This document shows, one piece after another, positions 1 through 9,323 of a stretch of DNA of 64,000 nt. Origin of the DNA: Streptomyces indicus (GTDB lineage: Bacteria > Actinomycetota > Actinomycetes > Streptomycetales > Streptomycetaceae); contig NZ_FNFF01000005.1 in NCBI RefSeq assembly GCF_900100315.1, positions 1 through 64,000 on the forward strand. The letters are read 5' to 3'. The first letter of the stretch is position 1; the number at the start of each line of letters is the position of its first letter. Below the pieces are notes generated by a model. The model had not been told where the DNA came from. It saw only the letters and a list, made by a program, of their open reading frames with translations, and did not search any database. The translations under genes and the position numbers were made by a program.

Positions 1-1
1 G

Positions 2-457
2 GAGCCGCCCTCCCCCATGGCCTCCCTGGCGGAGTCGGTGAAGGCGGAGGTGAAGGCCTCGGCCTCCGCCGCCGAAGCCTCCGCCTCGGCCAAGGCCTCG
101 GCGTTCGAGGCGTCCGTCTCGGCGGAGACCGAGCGCAAACGGCAGGAGTTCCAGGAGCAGTTGGACAAGGCCGACGGCCAGGGCAACGCGATGAAGGACG
201 TCTCGCTCGTCGGCAAGCCGCTCTCGCAGACGAACGGCGTACGGGCGCTGATCGTCAACATCCGCAACAGCACGGACGAGACGGCCTCGTACGCGGTGCA
301 GGTCGACTTCAGCGATGCCGACGGCAAGGTGGTCGAGACCCGTGTCGTCGGGGCCGAGGACCTGAAGCCCGGCGAGCGGGCCCAGCCCCTCGCGATCAGC
401 CGCAAGCCGGCCGAGCCCGCCCTGACCGCGAAGGTCGCCAAGGCCCAGCGCTACTGA
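2..457 (+). CDS. Hypothetical protein, 5'-truncated by the window edge
   Basis: The frame is open from the first bases, so the gene probably begins before the window; an internal ATG at 17 would give 146 aa. The first 50 residues are an Ala/Ser/Glu/Lys-rich segment with strong coiled-coil or extended-spacer character. After it comes a compact domain of about 85 residues (KDVSLVGKPLSQTNGVRAL and onward) resembling the FxLYD/DUF type of extracytoplasmic beta domain that follows a lipoprotein or membrane anchor. The anchor would lie upstream and cannot be seen. No function can be assigned. It ends 43 nt before the convergent tannase-like gene. Confidence 0.65.
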   Translation, partial: EPPSPMASLAESVKAEVKASASAAEASASAKASAFEASVSAETERKRQEFQEQLDKADGQGNAMKDVSLVGKPLSQTNGVRALIVNIRNSTDETASYAVQVDFSDADGKVVETRVVGAEDLKPGERAQPLAISRKPAEPALTAKVAKAQRY

Positions 458-499
458 GGGGGCCTGTCGGGAGTCCCCACCTGGCCCGGCGCCACCGGG

Positions 500-2170
500 T
501 CAGCGCGAGCACGTGAAGCTGTCCGCGCTGTCCGGATCGCCGCCGCGGTACTTCGGCCACAAGGGGTAGGTGCACAACGGCCGTTCCCTGCCGTCGCGGA
601 CGTCCCGCACCACCGGGTCGGTGGGCCTGCGGTCCTGTTCGGACCAGCGCTCGAGCGCGGTGAGCGAGTCCCAGCCGGCCGCGAACGCCGGGTTGCCGAA
701 GTTCGCGTGGTTGGCGCCCGGTACGAGGTAGTAGCGCAGGAAGTCATCGGTCCCGCGCTCCCCCATGATGTCGGTGACGCGCTCGAAGTAGTCGTTCGTG
801 GAGCGGTGCGAGACCAGTCCGTCCGCGGCCCCGTGCAGGAGCAGGAGTTTCCCGCCGGCGCGCGCGAACGGCCGCAGATCGGCGTCGTTGACGTCCTGGA
901 GCGCGGACAGCTCGCTGATCCGCCCCTGCCATGCGCCCGGCCGCGCGGGGTCGACCGCGAGGGAGTCCTGCGCGGGGTTCCGGGTGAGGAAGTAGCGCAC
1001 CCACTGGTCCCAGTACTGCATGCCGTACCCGCTGGTCAGCGGCATCGGCGTGGACGGTGCGGTGGTGCCGAGGCCCAGCAGGGGTGTGCGCATGTCGGCG
1101 CCGGAGAGGAAGGGGAAGCCGGGGTAGCCGCGCTCGCCGCTCACGACCTCGTACGGCCAGGTCCACGGCGAGGAGATCGTCCTGACCGAGGCGATCTGGA
1201 GGTCGGAGAGGCAGGCCGGACCGGTGTCCGTGCCGTCCGGGCAGCGCAGTTCCGCGGGATCGAAGCGGCAGCTCTCCGGGTTCGAAACGACCTTGTCCGT
1301 CAGCCCGTCCAGACCGTCGCAGGCCTGGATCACGCGCGTGTACAGGAGCGCCTGCTTCTCGGGGCCCGGGAAGGCGCCGGGCCGCGCCAACTGCCGTGTG
1401 GCATGGCCGAGATAGAGCGCTTCCGCGAGGTTGTTCCACGCGGGATAGGCGGAGATGACGCCGTCGAAGGCGGCCGGCCAGCGCTGGGCCACCGCCAGCG
1501 CTTCGCGCCCGCCGGTCGAACCGCCCGCGAAGTATGCGTGCGCGGGCCGGGTTCCGTAGGCCCGCCGGATCAGGAACTGTGCCGCGTCATGGGTCTTCTT
1601 GAGGGCGTCTCCGGCGGCGAAGTTGCGCAGCGCCTCGTCATGGACGGCGAAGGAGCCGTCGAGCGAGGCGACGGGGTGCTTGGCCGGGTCGGCCCGGTGC
1701 CCGGAGTCGCTGCCGTACGTCGCGTAGCCGCGCGCCAGCGGGGTGGGCCGGTCCCCCGGCCCGAAGGGGACGTCGGCGCGCAGGTCGGGAAGGGTGCCGT
1801 TGAAGCCGCCGCCGCCGAACATCATGGACCTGCCGTTCCACGCCGTCGGCAGGGCGATCCGCATGCCGATGGCGGGTGCGGCCGGGTCGACGGGGAGAAG
1901 CGCCGCGTCGATACGGCAGTACGTGACGGTCGTGCCGCCGACCGTCTCCGTGACCATGGACGTGGACGTCACCCGGCCTCCCCCGGTGGGCAGGGAGAAG
2001 ACGGAGGCGGGTACGGCCGCACCGTCCAGCGCCGTGCAGCGCGGTGCGGTGAACGGGGTGGCGGCAGCGGCGGGTTGGAGGTTCGCGGACGCGCCGAGGA
2101 GTGCCGTGGCGGCGACGGCCACGAGGCCGGTACGCAGGCCCGGGCCGCGCTCGGTGTTCCTTCTGCTCAC
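500..2170 (-). CDS. Secreted tannase/feruloyl-esterase family hydrolase
   Basis: A 556-aa exported serine esterase. GTG at 2170 gives MSRRNTERGP followed by a hydrophobic stretch and an AAAAT cleavage region, a good signal peptide; the frame is open further upstream but reads through the neighbouring gene. The tannase/feruloyl esterase fold is shown by GGSTGGREAL with nucleophile Ser about 218, the Asp in LLLHGAADGLVSH and the His in VPGANHANFG. The family hydrolyses esters of gallate, ferulate, mono(hydroxyethyl) terephthalate and related aromatics. It starts 20 nt after the stop of the CoA-ligase gene, so it is the last gene of a permease-ligase-esterase operon. An aromatic-ester substrate is inferred from family and context. 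Confidence 0.87.
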   Translation of the reverse strand: MSRRNTERGPGLRTGLVAVAATALLGASANLQPAAAATPFTAPRCTALDGAAVPASVFSLPTGGGRVTSTSMVTETVGGTTVTYCRIDAALLPVDPAAPAIGMRIALPTAWNGRSMMFGGGGFNGTLPDLRADVPFGPGDRPTPLARGYATYGSDSGHRADPAKHPVASLDGSFAVHDEALRNFAAGDALKKTHDAAQFLIRRAYGTRPAHAYFAGGSTGGREALAVAQRWPAAFDGVISAYPAWNNLAEALYLGHATRQLARPGAFPGPEKQALLYTRVIQACDGLDGLTDKVVSNPESCRFDPAELRCPDGTDTGPACLSDLQIASVRTISSPWTWPYEVVSGERGYPGFPFLSGADMRTPLLGLGTTAPSTPMPLTSGYGMQYWDQWVRYFLTRNPAQDSLAVDPARPGAWQGRISELSALQDVNDADLRPFARAGGKLLLLHGAADGLVSHRSTNDYFERVTDIMGERGTDDFLRYYLVPGANHANFGNPAFAAGWDSLTALERWSEQDRRPTDPVVRDVRDGRERPLCTYPLWPKYRGGDPDSADSFTCSR

Positions 2171-2189
2171 AGTCGGGGTCCTCGCTTCG

Positions 2190-3671
2190 TCATCGGGCCG
2201 GGCGGTGCAGGCGCTGGGCGCGCAGTTCCGAACGGCGGACCTTGCCCGCCGCGTCGCGCAGGGAGTCATGGACCAGTTCGATCGACTTCGGCAGCTTGTG
2301 GCGCGAGAGACGGCCGTCGAGGAAGGTGTGGATCGTGTCCGTCGTGACACCGGCGCTCTCGGGGGTGTGGACGATCGCGTGCAGCCGGTTGCCGGTGTCG
2401 CTGTCGGGGAGGCCGATCACCACGGCGGTCAGGACCTGTTCGTGCTCGACGAGGGCGGCCTCGACCTCGGCCGGATAGACGTTGACGCCCCCGACGGTGA
2501 TCATGTCCGAGCGCCGGTCGAGCAGATAGAGGTAGCCGTCGGCGTCGAAGCGCCCCATGTCCCCGAGGGAGGACCAGCCTTCGCGCGTCGTGGGTTCGGC
2601 GCCGATGTAGCGGTACGTGGGGTCGCTGCCCGGTGTCACCCGCATGTAGATCTCGCCCGGTACGTCCGGGGCGGTGATCTCGGCTCCGTGGGCGTCGAGC
2701 AGTTTCATCTCGCCCCAGGTCACCCGGCCCACCGAGCCGACGTGGTCGAGCCATTCGTCCCCGCGCAGGGTGCACCCGGCCTCGGCCTCCGTGCCGCCGT
2801 ACAACTCCCAGACGCGTTCCGGGCCGAGCCAGTCGATCCACTGCCGCTTCAGCCAGACAGGGCAGGGTTCGGCGCAGTGCCACAGCGAACGCAGCGAGGT
2901 GAGCGCGTACTTCGCGCGCACCTCCGCCGGCAGTGCCGTGATGCGCCGCATCATCGTGGGCACCAGATACGCCCAGCTCACCTCGTGCTCGTCGATCGCG
3001 GACAGGGTGCGCTCGGCGTCGAACCTCGTCAGCAGGGTCACCGTGCCGCCGAGGAAGAGCGTCGAAAGGGCGGTCACGAACGGGGCGTTGTGGTGCAGGG
3101 GTGCGGTGACGAGGGCCTGCTGTCCGGGCTCGATCCCCCACATCCCCGTATCGAATCCGGAGGTCACCGCGGGCCGGCCGGAGAGAATGATCTTCGGGCG
3201 GCCCGTGGAGCCACCGGAGGTCGGCGCCTTCCAGGAGGGTGCGAGGGGCGCGTCGGGGTCGTGGCCGGGCTGTCCGGCGGCGAGTTCGGCGACGGTCAGG
3301 ACGCGCGGATGGTCGATCCGCGACTTCCCCGTCTCCGTCAACACGGCGGCGGGCGCGGCGAGTTCGAGGATCGCGGCGAGCTCCGCAGGCTTCATCCGCG
3401 GCGACAGGATCTGAGGCGTGGCGCCCGCTTTGTAGCAGGCGAACACCGCGGTGATCAGGTCGGTCGAGTTGGGCAGCAGCAAGGTCACGATGCGGCCCGC
3501 CACCTGTGCCTCGCCGAGCAGGCCGTGGGCGATCCGGTTGCTCGCGCGGTGCAACTGCGTCCAGGTCAGGGTGCCGGTACCGGCGCGTACCGCCACGGTG
3601 TCCCCGCGCTCGGCGGCGTACGCGCCGGGGATCTCGGCCAGCGGGAATCCGTCCTCGGGCAGGAATGTCAC
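2190..3671 (-). CDS. AMP-binding acyl/aryl-CoA ligase
   Basis: A 493-aa adenylate-forming enzyme that would activate a carboxylic acid to its CoA thioester in the cytoplasm. Seen: P-loop TSGGSTGRPK (residues 151-160), ELYGGTEAEAG (A5), GDMGRFDADGYLYLLDRRSD (A7/A8), VNVYPAEVE, and the C-terminal catalytic Lys in DAAGKVRRSEL. GTG at 3671 is chosen because GGAGGT lies just upstream and the codon overlaps the permease stop (GTGA), implying translational coupling. Between an aromatic-acid-type permease and a tannase-like esterase, the likely substrate is an aromatic acid such as a cinnamate or benzoate. This is inference; fatty or bile acids are the main alternative for the family. Confidence 0.88.
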   Translation of the reverse strand: MTFLPEDGFPLAEIPGAYAAERGDTVAVRAGTGTLTWTQLHRASNRIAHGLLGEAQVAGRIVTLLLPNSTDLITAVFACYKAGATPQILSPRMKPAELAAILELAAPAAVLTETGKSRIDHPRVLTVAELAAGQPGHDPDAPLAPSWKAPTSGGSTGRPKIILSGRPAVTSGFDTGMWGIEPGQQALVTAPLHHNAPFVTALSTLFLGGTVTLLTRFDAERTLSAIDEHEVSWAYLVPTMMRRITALPAEVRAKYALTSLRSLWHCAEPCPVWLKRQWIDWLGPERVWELYGGTEAEAGCTLRGDEWLDHVGSVGRVTWGEMKLLDAHGAEITAPDVPGEIYMRVTPGSDPTYRYIGAEPTTREGWSSLGDMGRFDADGYLYLLDRRSDMITVGGVNVYPAEVEAALVEHEQVLTAVVIGLPDSDTGNRLHAIVHTPESAGVTTDTIHTFLDGRLSRHKLPKSIELVHDSLRDAAGKVRRSELRAQRLHRPAR

Positions 3672-5026
3672 GGCTGTACCTCCGGGTCGCGCTCGAGGAT
3701 GCGGGGCGGGGCGTCGGCCGCGGTGCTGCGGTCCGCATGCCGCAGGGCGCGGTGCAGGGGCACCGCGAGGGCGCCGCCGAGCAGGGAAGCGATGATCACG
3801 ATGAAGAAGCCCGAACTCGGGTCGCCGGAGTCGGACTCGGCCAGGCCGAACAGGTAAGGCCCCACGAACCCGCCGGTCAGGCCCACGGTGTTGATGAAGG
3901 CGAGACCGGCCGCCGCCACGATCCCGGACATACGGGCCATGGCGACGGACCAGAAGATCGGCAGGGTGCCGAAGATGATCGCGGACATGAGGCCGATCAG
4001 CACGATGCGGACGGCGGGCGAGGGCACCGCGAGGAAGACGGCGGCGATCGCGGCGGGAACTGCCGCCAGTACGCCGATGGTCAGGGACTCGCGCGGGACC
4101 CGGCGGAAGAGGGCCGGCATCACCAGGACGCCGACCGTGCCGCCGATGCCCGTGACGCCGCTGAGCAGTCCGACGAGGAACGAGCCGCTCACGTCCAGCG
4201 ACTCGATGATCGACGGCACGTTGAACGTCACGCCGTTCATCGTGACCTGGTTGAGGAAGTAGATGACCCCGATGAGCAGGATGAACGGGCGGCCGAAGGC
4301 CTGCCCCATGTTGCCCTTCAGGCTGTGCCCGCGGTGTGCCTCGGCGGCCCCCTCGTTCGCCTGTTCGCTCAGCGCCGCCGCTTCCTGCGCGCTCAGCCAG
4401 CGCGCGTCGGCGGGGACCTCGGGCAGGAAGGCGAGGACGACGAGTCCGATGGCCATCGTGATCAGTCCTTCGATCAGGAACATCCACTGCCAGCCGTGGA
4501 ATCCGCCCAGGCTGTCCAGTTCCATCAGCGCTCCGCCGAGCGGGCCGCCGAGCAGCAGGCCGAGCGTGGGCGCGAGGTAGATGAACCCGACGGCGGTGGC
4601 CCGGTCCTTCTGCGCGAACCACTGCGTCATCATGAACATCATCGCCGGGTAGAGGCCGGCCTCGGCCGCGCCGAGCGCCATCCGCCCTATATAGAAGGTG
4701 ATGTCGTTGGAGATGAACATCATCAGGGCCGTGACCGCACCCCAGCTGAGCGCGATACGGGCGATCCAGCGCCGCGGGCCGACCCGGTACATGATCAGGT
4801 TGCTCGGCACCTCGAAGAGCGCGTAGGTCAGGAAGAACAGGCCCGCGCCGAGGCCGAAGGCGGCCACGCTGATGCCCACGTCCGCCTGCAAGTGGGTCTT
4901 GGCCAGCGCGATGTTGGTGCGGTCCACGTACGACATGAAGTAGGCGAGGCACAGCAGCGGCAGCAGCCGCAGCATCGCCTTGCGCGTCGCGACGGCGTAC
5001 GGGCCGCCGTCGGCAGGAATCGGCAT
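3668..5026 (-). CDS. MFS transporter, anion:cation symporter (aromatic acid) type
   Basis: A 452-aa inner-membrane carrier with about 12 hydrophobic segments. The N-terminal YFMSYVDRTNIALAKTHLQ and the VGPRRWIARI loop are typical of the ACS family (phthalate, hydroxyphenylacetate, tartrate permeases). ATG at 5026 is preferred because GGGAG sits 8 nt upstream; an in-frame extension to 5146 would overlap the divergent regulator. It is the first gene of the permease-ligase-esterase operon, consistent with uptake of the acid released by the exported esterase. Control by the divergently transcribed GAF-PucR protein is likely from position. Confidence 0.88.
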   Translation of the reverse strand: MPIPADGGPYAVATRKAMLRLLPLLCLAYFMSYVDRTNIALAKTHLQADVGISVAAFGLGAGLFFLTYALFEVPSNLIMYRVGPRRWIARIALSWGAVTALMMFISNDITFYIGRMALGAAEAGLYPAMMFMMTQWFAQKDRATAVGFIYLAPTLGLLLGGPLGGALMELDSLGGFHGWQWMFLIEGLITMAIGLVVLAFLPEVPADARWLSAQEAAALSEQANEGAAEAHRGHSLKGNMGQAFGRPFILLIGVIYFLNQVTMNGVTFNVPSIIESLDVSGSFLVGLLSGVTGIGGTVGVLVMPALFRRVPRESLTIGVLAAVPAAIAAVFLAVPSPAVRIVLIGLMSAIIFGTLPIFWSVAMARMSGIVAAAGLAFINTVGLTGGFVGPYLFGLAESDSGDPSSGFFIVIIASLLGGALAVPLHRALRHADRSTAADAPPRILERDPEVQP

Positions 5027-5096
5027 GCTGGTCACTCCCAGGGGATCGGGCCGTGTGTCGTGGGGCGAGGTTAGGGCCGTACGCTCTCGCCCGGAG

Positions 5097-6968
5097 ATGG
5101 AAAGTCCGCCCACTGATGACGGCAGCGCAGTGGATGAATCAACCACCTGGATCCCGGCGGGGGCATCGATGGCATCACCTGGTTCCGCACCGGAGGCGGA
5201 GCTCTCGGCTTACCGGCTGCGACGCGAGCGCGAGCTCAACAGCCTGTACACGACGGCCCGTTCACTGACCGCGCTGGGCGAGGTGGACGAGGTGCTGCGG
5301 TCGATCGTGCGGCACGCCCATGAGCTGATCGGCTGCGACTTCGCCTATCTGTCGCTGCTCGACGAGGAGGGGCACCTGATCGTCCGGGCCTCCGCGGGGA
5401 CGATCTCCCCGGAGTTCTCCTCCGCGCGGCTGCCGCCGGGCCTCGGTCTGGGCGGGCGCGTGATCGAGTCCCGGGCGCCGTACTGGGTGAGCAACTACCG
5501 GGCGGCCGAGGCGCTGCCCCACGACTCAGCCTTCGATCTCCTGGTCCCGCGCGAGGGGTTGATGGCCCTGCTCGGTGTGCCGCTCCTGGTGGGGGACGAG
5601 GCGATCGGCGCGCTGTTCGCCGCCGACCGCACCGAGCGCCCCTTCGAGAAGGACGAGGTGGCCCTGTTCAGCGCGTTCGCCGGCCATGCCGCCGTCGCCC
5701 TCAACAATGCCCGGCTCTACGAACAGACCCGCAGCTCGCTGGAGCGGCTGAAGGACGCGTACCGCACCATCGAGGACCAGGTCGCCACGATGGAACGGGC
5801 CGCGGCCGTGCACGAGTCCCTCACCCACGTGGTGCTCACCGGCGGCGGACCCGGCGACATCGCCCAGCTCCTCGTCGAGCATCTGGAGGGCACGGTCACC
5901 GTCCTGGACCGCGACGACCGGATCATCGCCGCCCGCTCCCCCGGCGCGCCGGGCGCGTACGCCGGCGCCGCGCTCGACCCGGCTCTGCGCGAGGAGGCCC
6001 GCACCACCGGTCGGTGCGCCACGGCCCGGCGCGCGGACGGTGCGCACGTGAGCGTGGTCGCCGTCGGGGCCGGGGGCGGCCACTTCGGTTTTCTCGCCCT
6101 GGCCCGCGGGCACGCCCCCGACCCCGCGGACGTACGGATGCTGGAGCGCTCCGCGCAGATCCTGGGGCTCCTGGTCCTCATGCGCGACGCCCGGGTCGAG
6201 GCCGAGGAGCGGGTCAGGGGCGAACTCCTCATGGAGCTGATGTCGCCCGCGCCCCTGCACCCCGCCCAGCGCGACCGGGCGCTCGCCCGCGGGGTCGACG
6301 TCGACCACCTGGACACGCTCGTCGTCGCCGAGTGCCCGGGCCGTACGGCGAGTGATGTCGTACGGCAGCTCAAGCCGCTGTCGGCCCGCTGGTCGGGTCT
6401 GGCGGGCGAGTATCTCGGGCGGGCGACCATGCTGTTGCGCGCCGAGGACCCGGACGCCGCCGCCCGCGCACTCCACCAGGAGCTGCGCCGCGCCCTGGGC
6501 GCGCCAAGCCTCGTGGCCGCCGACCGGATCACCGCTGCCGAACGCGCCCGTTCCTTCACGCTCGCGCAGCGCTGCCTCAAGGTCATGCGGGCCCTCGGCG
6601 ACGAGGACCGCGGCGCCGGCACCCGGCGCTACAGCATGTACGCCCTCGTCTTCGATCCGGACCGCGCCGACGACCTGGACCGCTTTCTGGACGACGAGCT
6701 CGGCACGCTGCTCGCGTACGACCGCCGCCGGTCCACCGACCTCGTGGCCACCGCCGCCGCGTACTTCGCGCAGGCGGGGAATCTGAGCCGGACGGCGCGC
6801 GCCCTGCACGTCCACCTCAACACCTTGCTCAAGCGCCTGGACCGGATCGGAACACTGCTCGGCGAGGACTGGCGGGAGCCGGAGTCGGCGCTGCGCCTCC
6901 AGGTGGCGCTGCGCCTGCACGGGTTGCGTGCGGTGGTGGACGGCGAGGCCCCGGGGAGCGCGGGCTGA
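5097..6968 (+). CDS. GAF-domain PucR-type transcriptional regulator
   Basis: About 623 aa. An N-terminal GAF domain (roughly residues 45-205, from SLTALGEVDEVLRSIVRHAH to GHAAVALNNARLYEQ) precedes a short coiled coil, a diverged central domain and a C-terminal PucR-type helix-turn-helix (FAQAGNLSRTARALHVHLN, LLKRLDRIGTLLG). Such proteins sense a small molecule through GAF and activate catabolic genes. It is divergent from the MFS-ligase-esterase operon with a 70-nt gap, so it probably controls that operon. ATG at 5097 has a poor ribosome site (CCGGAG abuts it); ATG at 5169, behind GGCGGGGG, is an alternative that removes 24 residues without touching the GAF domain. Confidence 0.85.
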   Translation: MESPPTDDGSAVDESTTWIPAGASMASPGSAPEAELSAYRLRRERELNSLYTTARSLTALGEVDEVLRSIVRHAHELIGCDFAYLSLLDEEGHLIVRASAGTISPEFSSARLPPGLGLGGRVIESRAPYWVSNYRAAEALPHDSAFDLLVPREGLMALLGVPLLVGDEAIGALFAADRTERPFEKDEVALFSAFAGHAAVALNNARLYEQTRSSLERLKDAYRTIEDQVATMERAAAVHESLTHVVLTGGGPGDIAQLLVEHLEGTVTVLDRDDRIIAARSPGAPGAYAGAALDPALREEARTTGRCATARRADGAHVSVVAVGAGGGHFGFLALARGHAPDPADVRMLERSAQILGLLVLMRDARVEAEERVRGELLMELMSPAPLHPAQRDRALARGVDVDHLDTLVVAECPGRTASDVVRQLKPLSARWSGLAGEYLGRATMLLRAEDPDAAARALHQELRRALGAPSLVAADRITAAERARSFTLAQRCLKVMRALGDEDRGAGTRRYSMYALVFDPDRADDLDRFLDDELGTLLAYDRRRSTDLVATAAAYFAQAGNLSRTARALHVHLNTLLKRLDRIGTLLGEDWREPESALRLQVALRLHGLRAVVDGEAPGSAG

Positions 6969-6997
6969 CGTGGGCACGGCTGGATAAGGTGGCCCAC

Positions 6998-7522
6998 GTG
7001 GAGAGTGCGGGTGATGCGGCGGCCGGCGGCGGGACGGCGGCGGATGCGGGCGGGCTTCAGGCGCTGGCGGTACAGCTGCGCCGGATGAACGGCGAGATCA
7101 ACCGTGTGGTGCACGGCTTCGCCGCGGAGCAGGGACTGCACTCCACCGACGTGCAGGCGCTCGCCGCGATCCTCGACGCCGAGACCCCGCTGACCCCGGG
7201 GCGGCTGCGCGCGCATCTCGGGCTGACCTCGGGCGCGGTCACCGCCTGTCTCGACCGCCTGGAGCGGGCCGGTCACATCCGCCGTTCCCGGGACAGCGTC
7301 GACCGGCGGGTCGTGCATCTGCACTACGTCAGCGATGCGCAGCGCACGGCGCGTGCGTTCTTCCGGCCGCTCGCCACCGCGGCCTCCGCGGCCCGCGACC
7401 GCTTCTCGCCGGAGGAGACGGCCGTCGTCGTGCGCTTCCTGGCCGCGCTCAACGACGAGTTGGCCGTGGTACGCGATCACGCCCCCGAGACCGCGGACCG
7501 CACGCGGCTCAAGGAGTCGTGA
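6998..7522 (+). CDS. MarR-family transcriptional regulator
   Basis: A winged-helix repressor of about 174 aa: LQALAVQLRRMNGEINR, then the recognition region LRAHLGLTSGAVTACLDRLE and the wing HIRRSRDSVDRRVVHLHYVS. GTG at 6998 is preferred because AAGG lies 8 nt upstream; GTG at 6989 would add three residues. The 3' end overlaps the convergent epimerase gene by 14 nt. An MMPL exporter gene 1.8 kb downstream carries a palindrome over its promoter, so the exporter is a plausible target, as MarR proteins often control efflux. That link is inference. Confidence 0.85.
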   Translation: MESAGDAAAGGGTAADAGGLQALAVQLRRMNGEINRVVHGFAAEQGLHSTDVQALAAILDAETPLTPGRLRAHLGLTSGAVTACLDRLERAGHIRRSRDSVDRRVVHLHYVSDAQRTARAFFRPLATAASAARDRFSPEETAVVVRFLAALNDELAVVRDHAPETADRTRLKES

Positions 7523-9065
7523 CCCCGCGGGAGTCGGACTCGGCCGGCTCCTTGGCCGCGGCCCGGGCGATGTTGCGGGCCATGCCGCCGAACACCACGG
7601 CGTGGAACGGGACGACACTCCACCAGTACGCGTGGCCGAGCAGGCCGCGGGGGTGGAACAGGGCCCGCTGCCGGTAGCGGGTACGGCCCTGCTCGTCCTG
7701 GTCCGCGTACATCTCCAGCCAGGCGAGGCCCGGCAGCCGCATCTCGGCGCGCAGCCGCAGCAGCCGGCCCGGCTCGATCTCCTCCACGCGCCAGAAGTCG
7801 AGGGAGTCGCCGACCCGCAAGTGGTGCGCGTCACGCCGGCCGCGGCGCAGGCCCACGCCGCCGACGAGCCGGTCGAGCCAGCCGCGGACGGCCCAGGCGA
7901 GCGGGAACGAGTACCAGCCGTTGTCGCCGCCCACTCCTTCGATCACGCGCCAGAGGGCCTGCGGCGTGACCTCCACCGTGCGTTCGCGGCAGTCGGTGTA
8001 GAGGCTGCCGCCCGCCCAGTCGGGGTCGGTGGGCAGCGGGTCGCTCGGGGCGCCCGGCACCGACGCGGAGGACCAGCGGGTGGCGACCTGGGCGTCGCGG
8101 ATCTTCTGCAGGGCAAGGCCGACCGCGGTGGCGAAGGGCAGCGGGTGGCCGGGCGGGTCGGGTACGTACGTGGCGATGTCGTGTTCGTGGCAGACGACTT
8201 CGTGCCGCAGCGACTCGGTGAGCGGCCTGGCGATGGAGCGCGGCACCGGGGTGACGAGTCCGACCCAGTGGCTCGACAGACCCGGTGTGAGCACGGGCAC
8301 CGGGACGATCAGGCGCGGCGGCAGGCCGGCGATCTCGGCGTAGCTCCGCATCATGTCGAGGTAGGTGAGGACGTCGGGTCCGCCGATGTCGAAGCTGCGG
8401 TGCACCTCTTCGGGCAGGTCGGCGCAGCCGACGAGGTAGCGCAGGACGTCGCGGACGGCGATGGGCTGGATCCGGGTGCGCACCCAGCTCGGGGTGACCA
8501 TGGCGGGCAGGCGCTCGGTCAGGTAGCGCAGCATCTCGAAGGAGGCGGAACCCGAGCCGACGATGACCGCCGCGCGCAGGACGGCGGTGGGCACACCGGA
8601 GTCGAGGAGGATCCTGCCGACCTCGGCGCGCGAACGCAGGTGGGGCGAGAGCTCGTGCTCCGGGACGCCGGGCGGGGTGAGGCCGCCGAGGTAGACGATG
8701 CGGCGCACCCCGGCGGCCCGCGCCTGCTCACCGAAGATGCGGGCGGCCCTGCGGTCGGTCTCCTCGAAGTCCCGGCCGGTGCCGAGCGCGTGCACCAGGT
8801 AGTAGGCGGTGTCGATGCCGCGCATCGCCTCGGCCACCGAGGACGCGTCCGTGACATCGCCGCGGACCACCTCCACCCGCCCCGCCCACGGGTGGTCACG
8901 CAGTTTGCCGGGCGTACGGGCCAGGCAGCGCACCCGATGGCCGGCGTCGAGCAGTTCGGGCACGAGGCGGCCGCCGATGTATCCCGTGGCCCCGGTGACG
9001 AGGCAGGACCGGCGGGACGTGGTCGCGCGCGGCGACGGGCCCGCGCCGGTGTTCTCGGTGCTCAC
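7509..9065 (-). CDS. NAD(P)-binding SDR/epimerase fused to DUF2867 domain
   Basis: A 518-aa two-domain protein. The N-terminal half is an atypical SDR (NmrA/epimerase-like) with the dinucleotide motif TGATGYIGGRLVPELL and catalytic-region residues around TAYYLVHALGTG. The C-terminal part (from about residue 340, SLYTDCRERTVEVTPQALWRV onward) matches the DUF2867/SRPBCC-like domain often fused to this SDR in actinobacteria and proteobacteria. GTG at 9065 follows GGGAGGCGGGA. It is divergent from the MMPL gene and convergent with marR, with overlapping stops. The substrate is unknown; a quinone or envelope-lipid role has been suggested for relatives but nothing here decides it. Confidence 0.85.
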   Translation of the reverse strand: MSTENTGAGPSPRATTSRRSCLVTGATGYIGGRLVPELLDAGHRVRCLARTPGKLRDHPWAGRVEVVRGDVTDASSVAEAMRGIDTAYYLVHALGTGRDFEETDRRAARIFGEQARAAGVRRIVYLGGLTPPGVPEHELSPHLRSRAEVGRILLDSGVPTAVLRAAVIVGSGSASFEMLRYLTERLPAMVTPSWVRTRIQPIAVRDVLRYLVGCADLPEEVHRSFDIGGPDVLTYLDMMRSYAEIAGLPPRLIVPVPVLTPGLSSHWVGLVTPVPRSIARPLTESLRHEVVCHEHDIATYVPDPPGHPLPFATAVGLALQKIRDAQVATRWSSASVPGAPSDPLPTDPDWAGGSLYTDCRERTVEVTPQALWRVIEGVGGDNGWYSFPLAWAVRGWLDRLVGGVGLRRGRRDAHHLRVGDSLDFWRVEEIEPGRLLRLRAEMRLPGLAWLEMYADQDEQGRTRYRQRALFHPRGLLGHAYWWSVVPFHAVVFGGMARNIARAAAKEPAESDSRGVTTP

Positions 9066-9270
9066 TCCCGCCTCCCGGTGTTCGTTGTGCCGCACAGGTT
9101 TCGTTGCGGTCCTTCAGTGCATTCGGTGGTCACGACGTTCCTGGATGCGGGAGGGGAACGCGAGTCGAGTACGCCGCATCCGATGGGCGCCGTCGATCCG
9201 TAGTCATGGGTGAGGCGACGACCGCCCCGCCCGCAACGACCCCCTCGGCCGGCCCCGATCCGAGGATGTT

Positions 9271-9305
9271 TCAATCATTGAGATTGTTTGTGATCGAGCT
9301 ACTTT
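9271..9305 (+). promoter_or_regulatory. Promoter and palindromic operator candidate for the MMPL gene
   Basis: An AT-rich patch in GC-rich DNA. TTGAGA (9278-9283) and TACTTT (9300-9305), 16 nt apart, make a plausible -35/-10 pair. The perfect palindrome TCAATCATTGA (9271-9281) overlaps the -35. A repressor, perhaps the MarR protein encoded at 6998, could bind here. The predicted leader is very short. Confidence 0.4.
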
Positions 9306-9323
9306 CCTTCCGAGAGGATCCAC

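Noticed and set aside
1743..3857. Long plus-strand ORF over the esterase and ligase genes
   Set aside because: It is a GC-driven antisense shadow; its Arg/Gly/Val-rich text has no domain, while the minus strand has clear families.
2190..4952. A 920-residue ORF read as one protein
   Set aside because: Only the last 493 residues are a real CoA ligase; the rest is an out-of-frame reading of the MFS gene.
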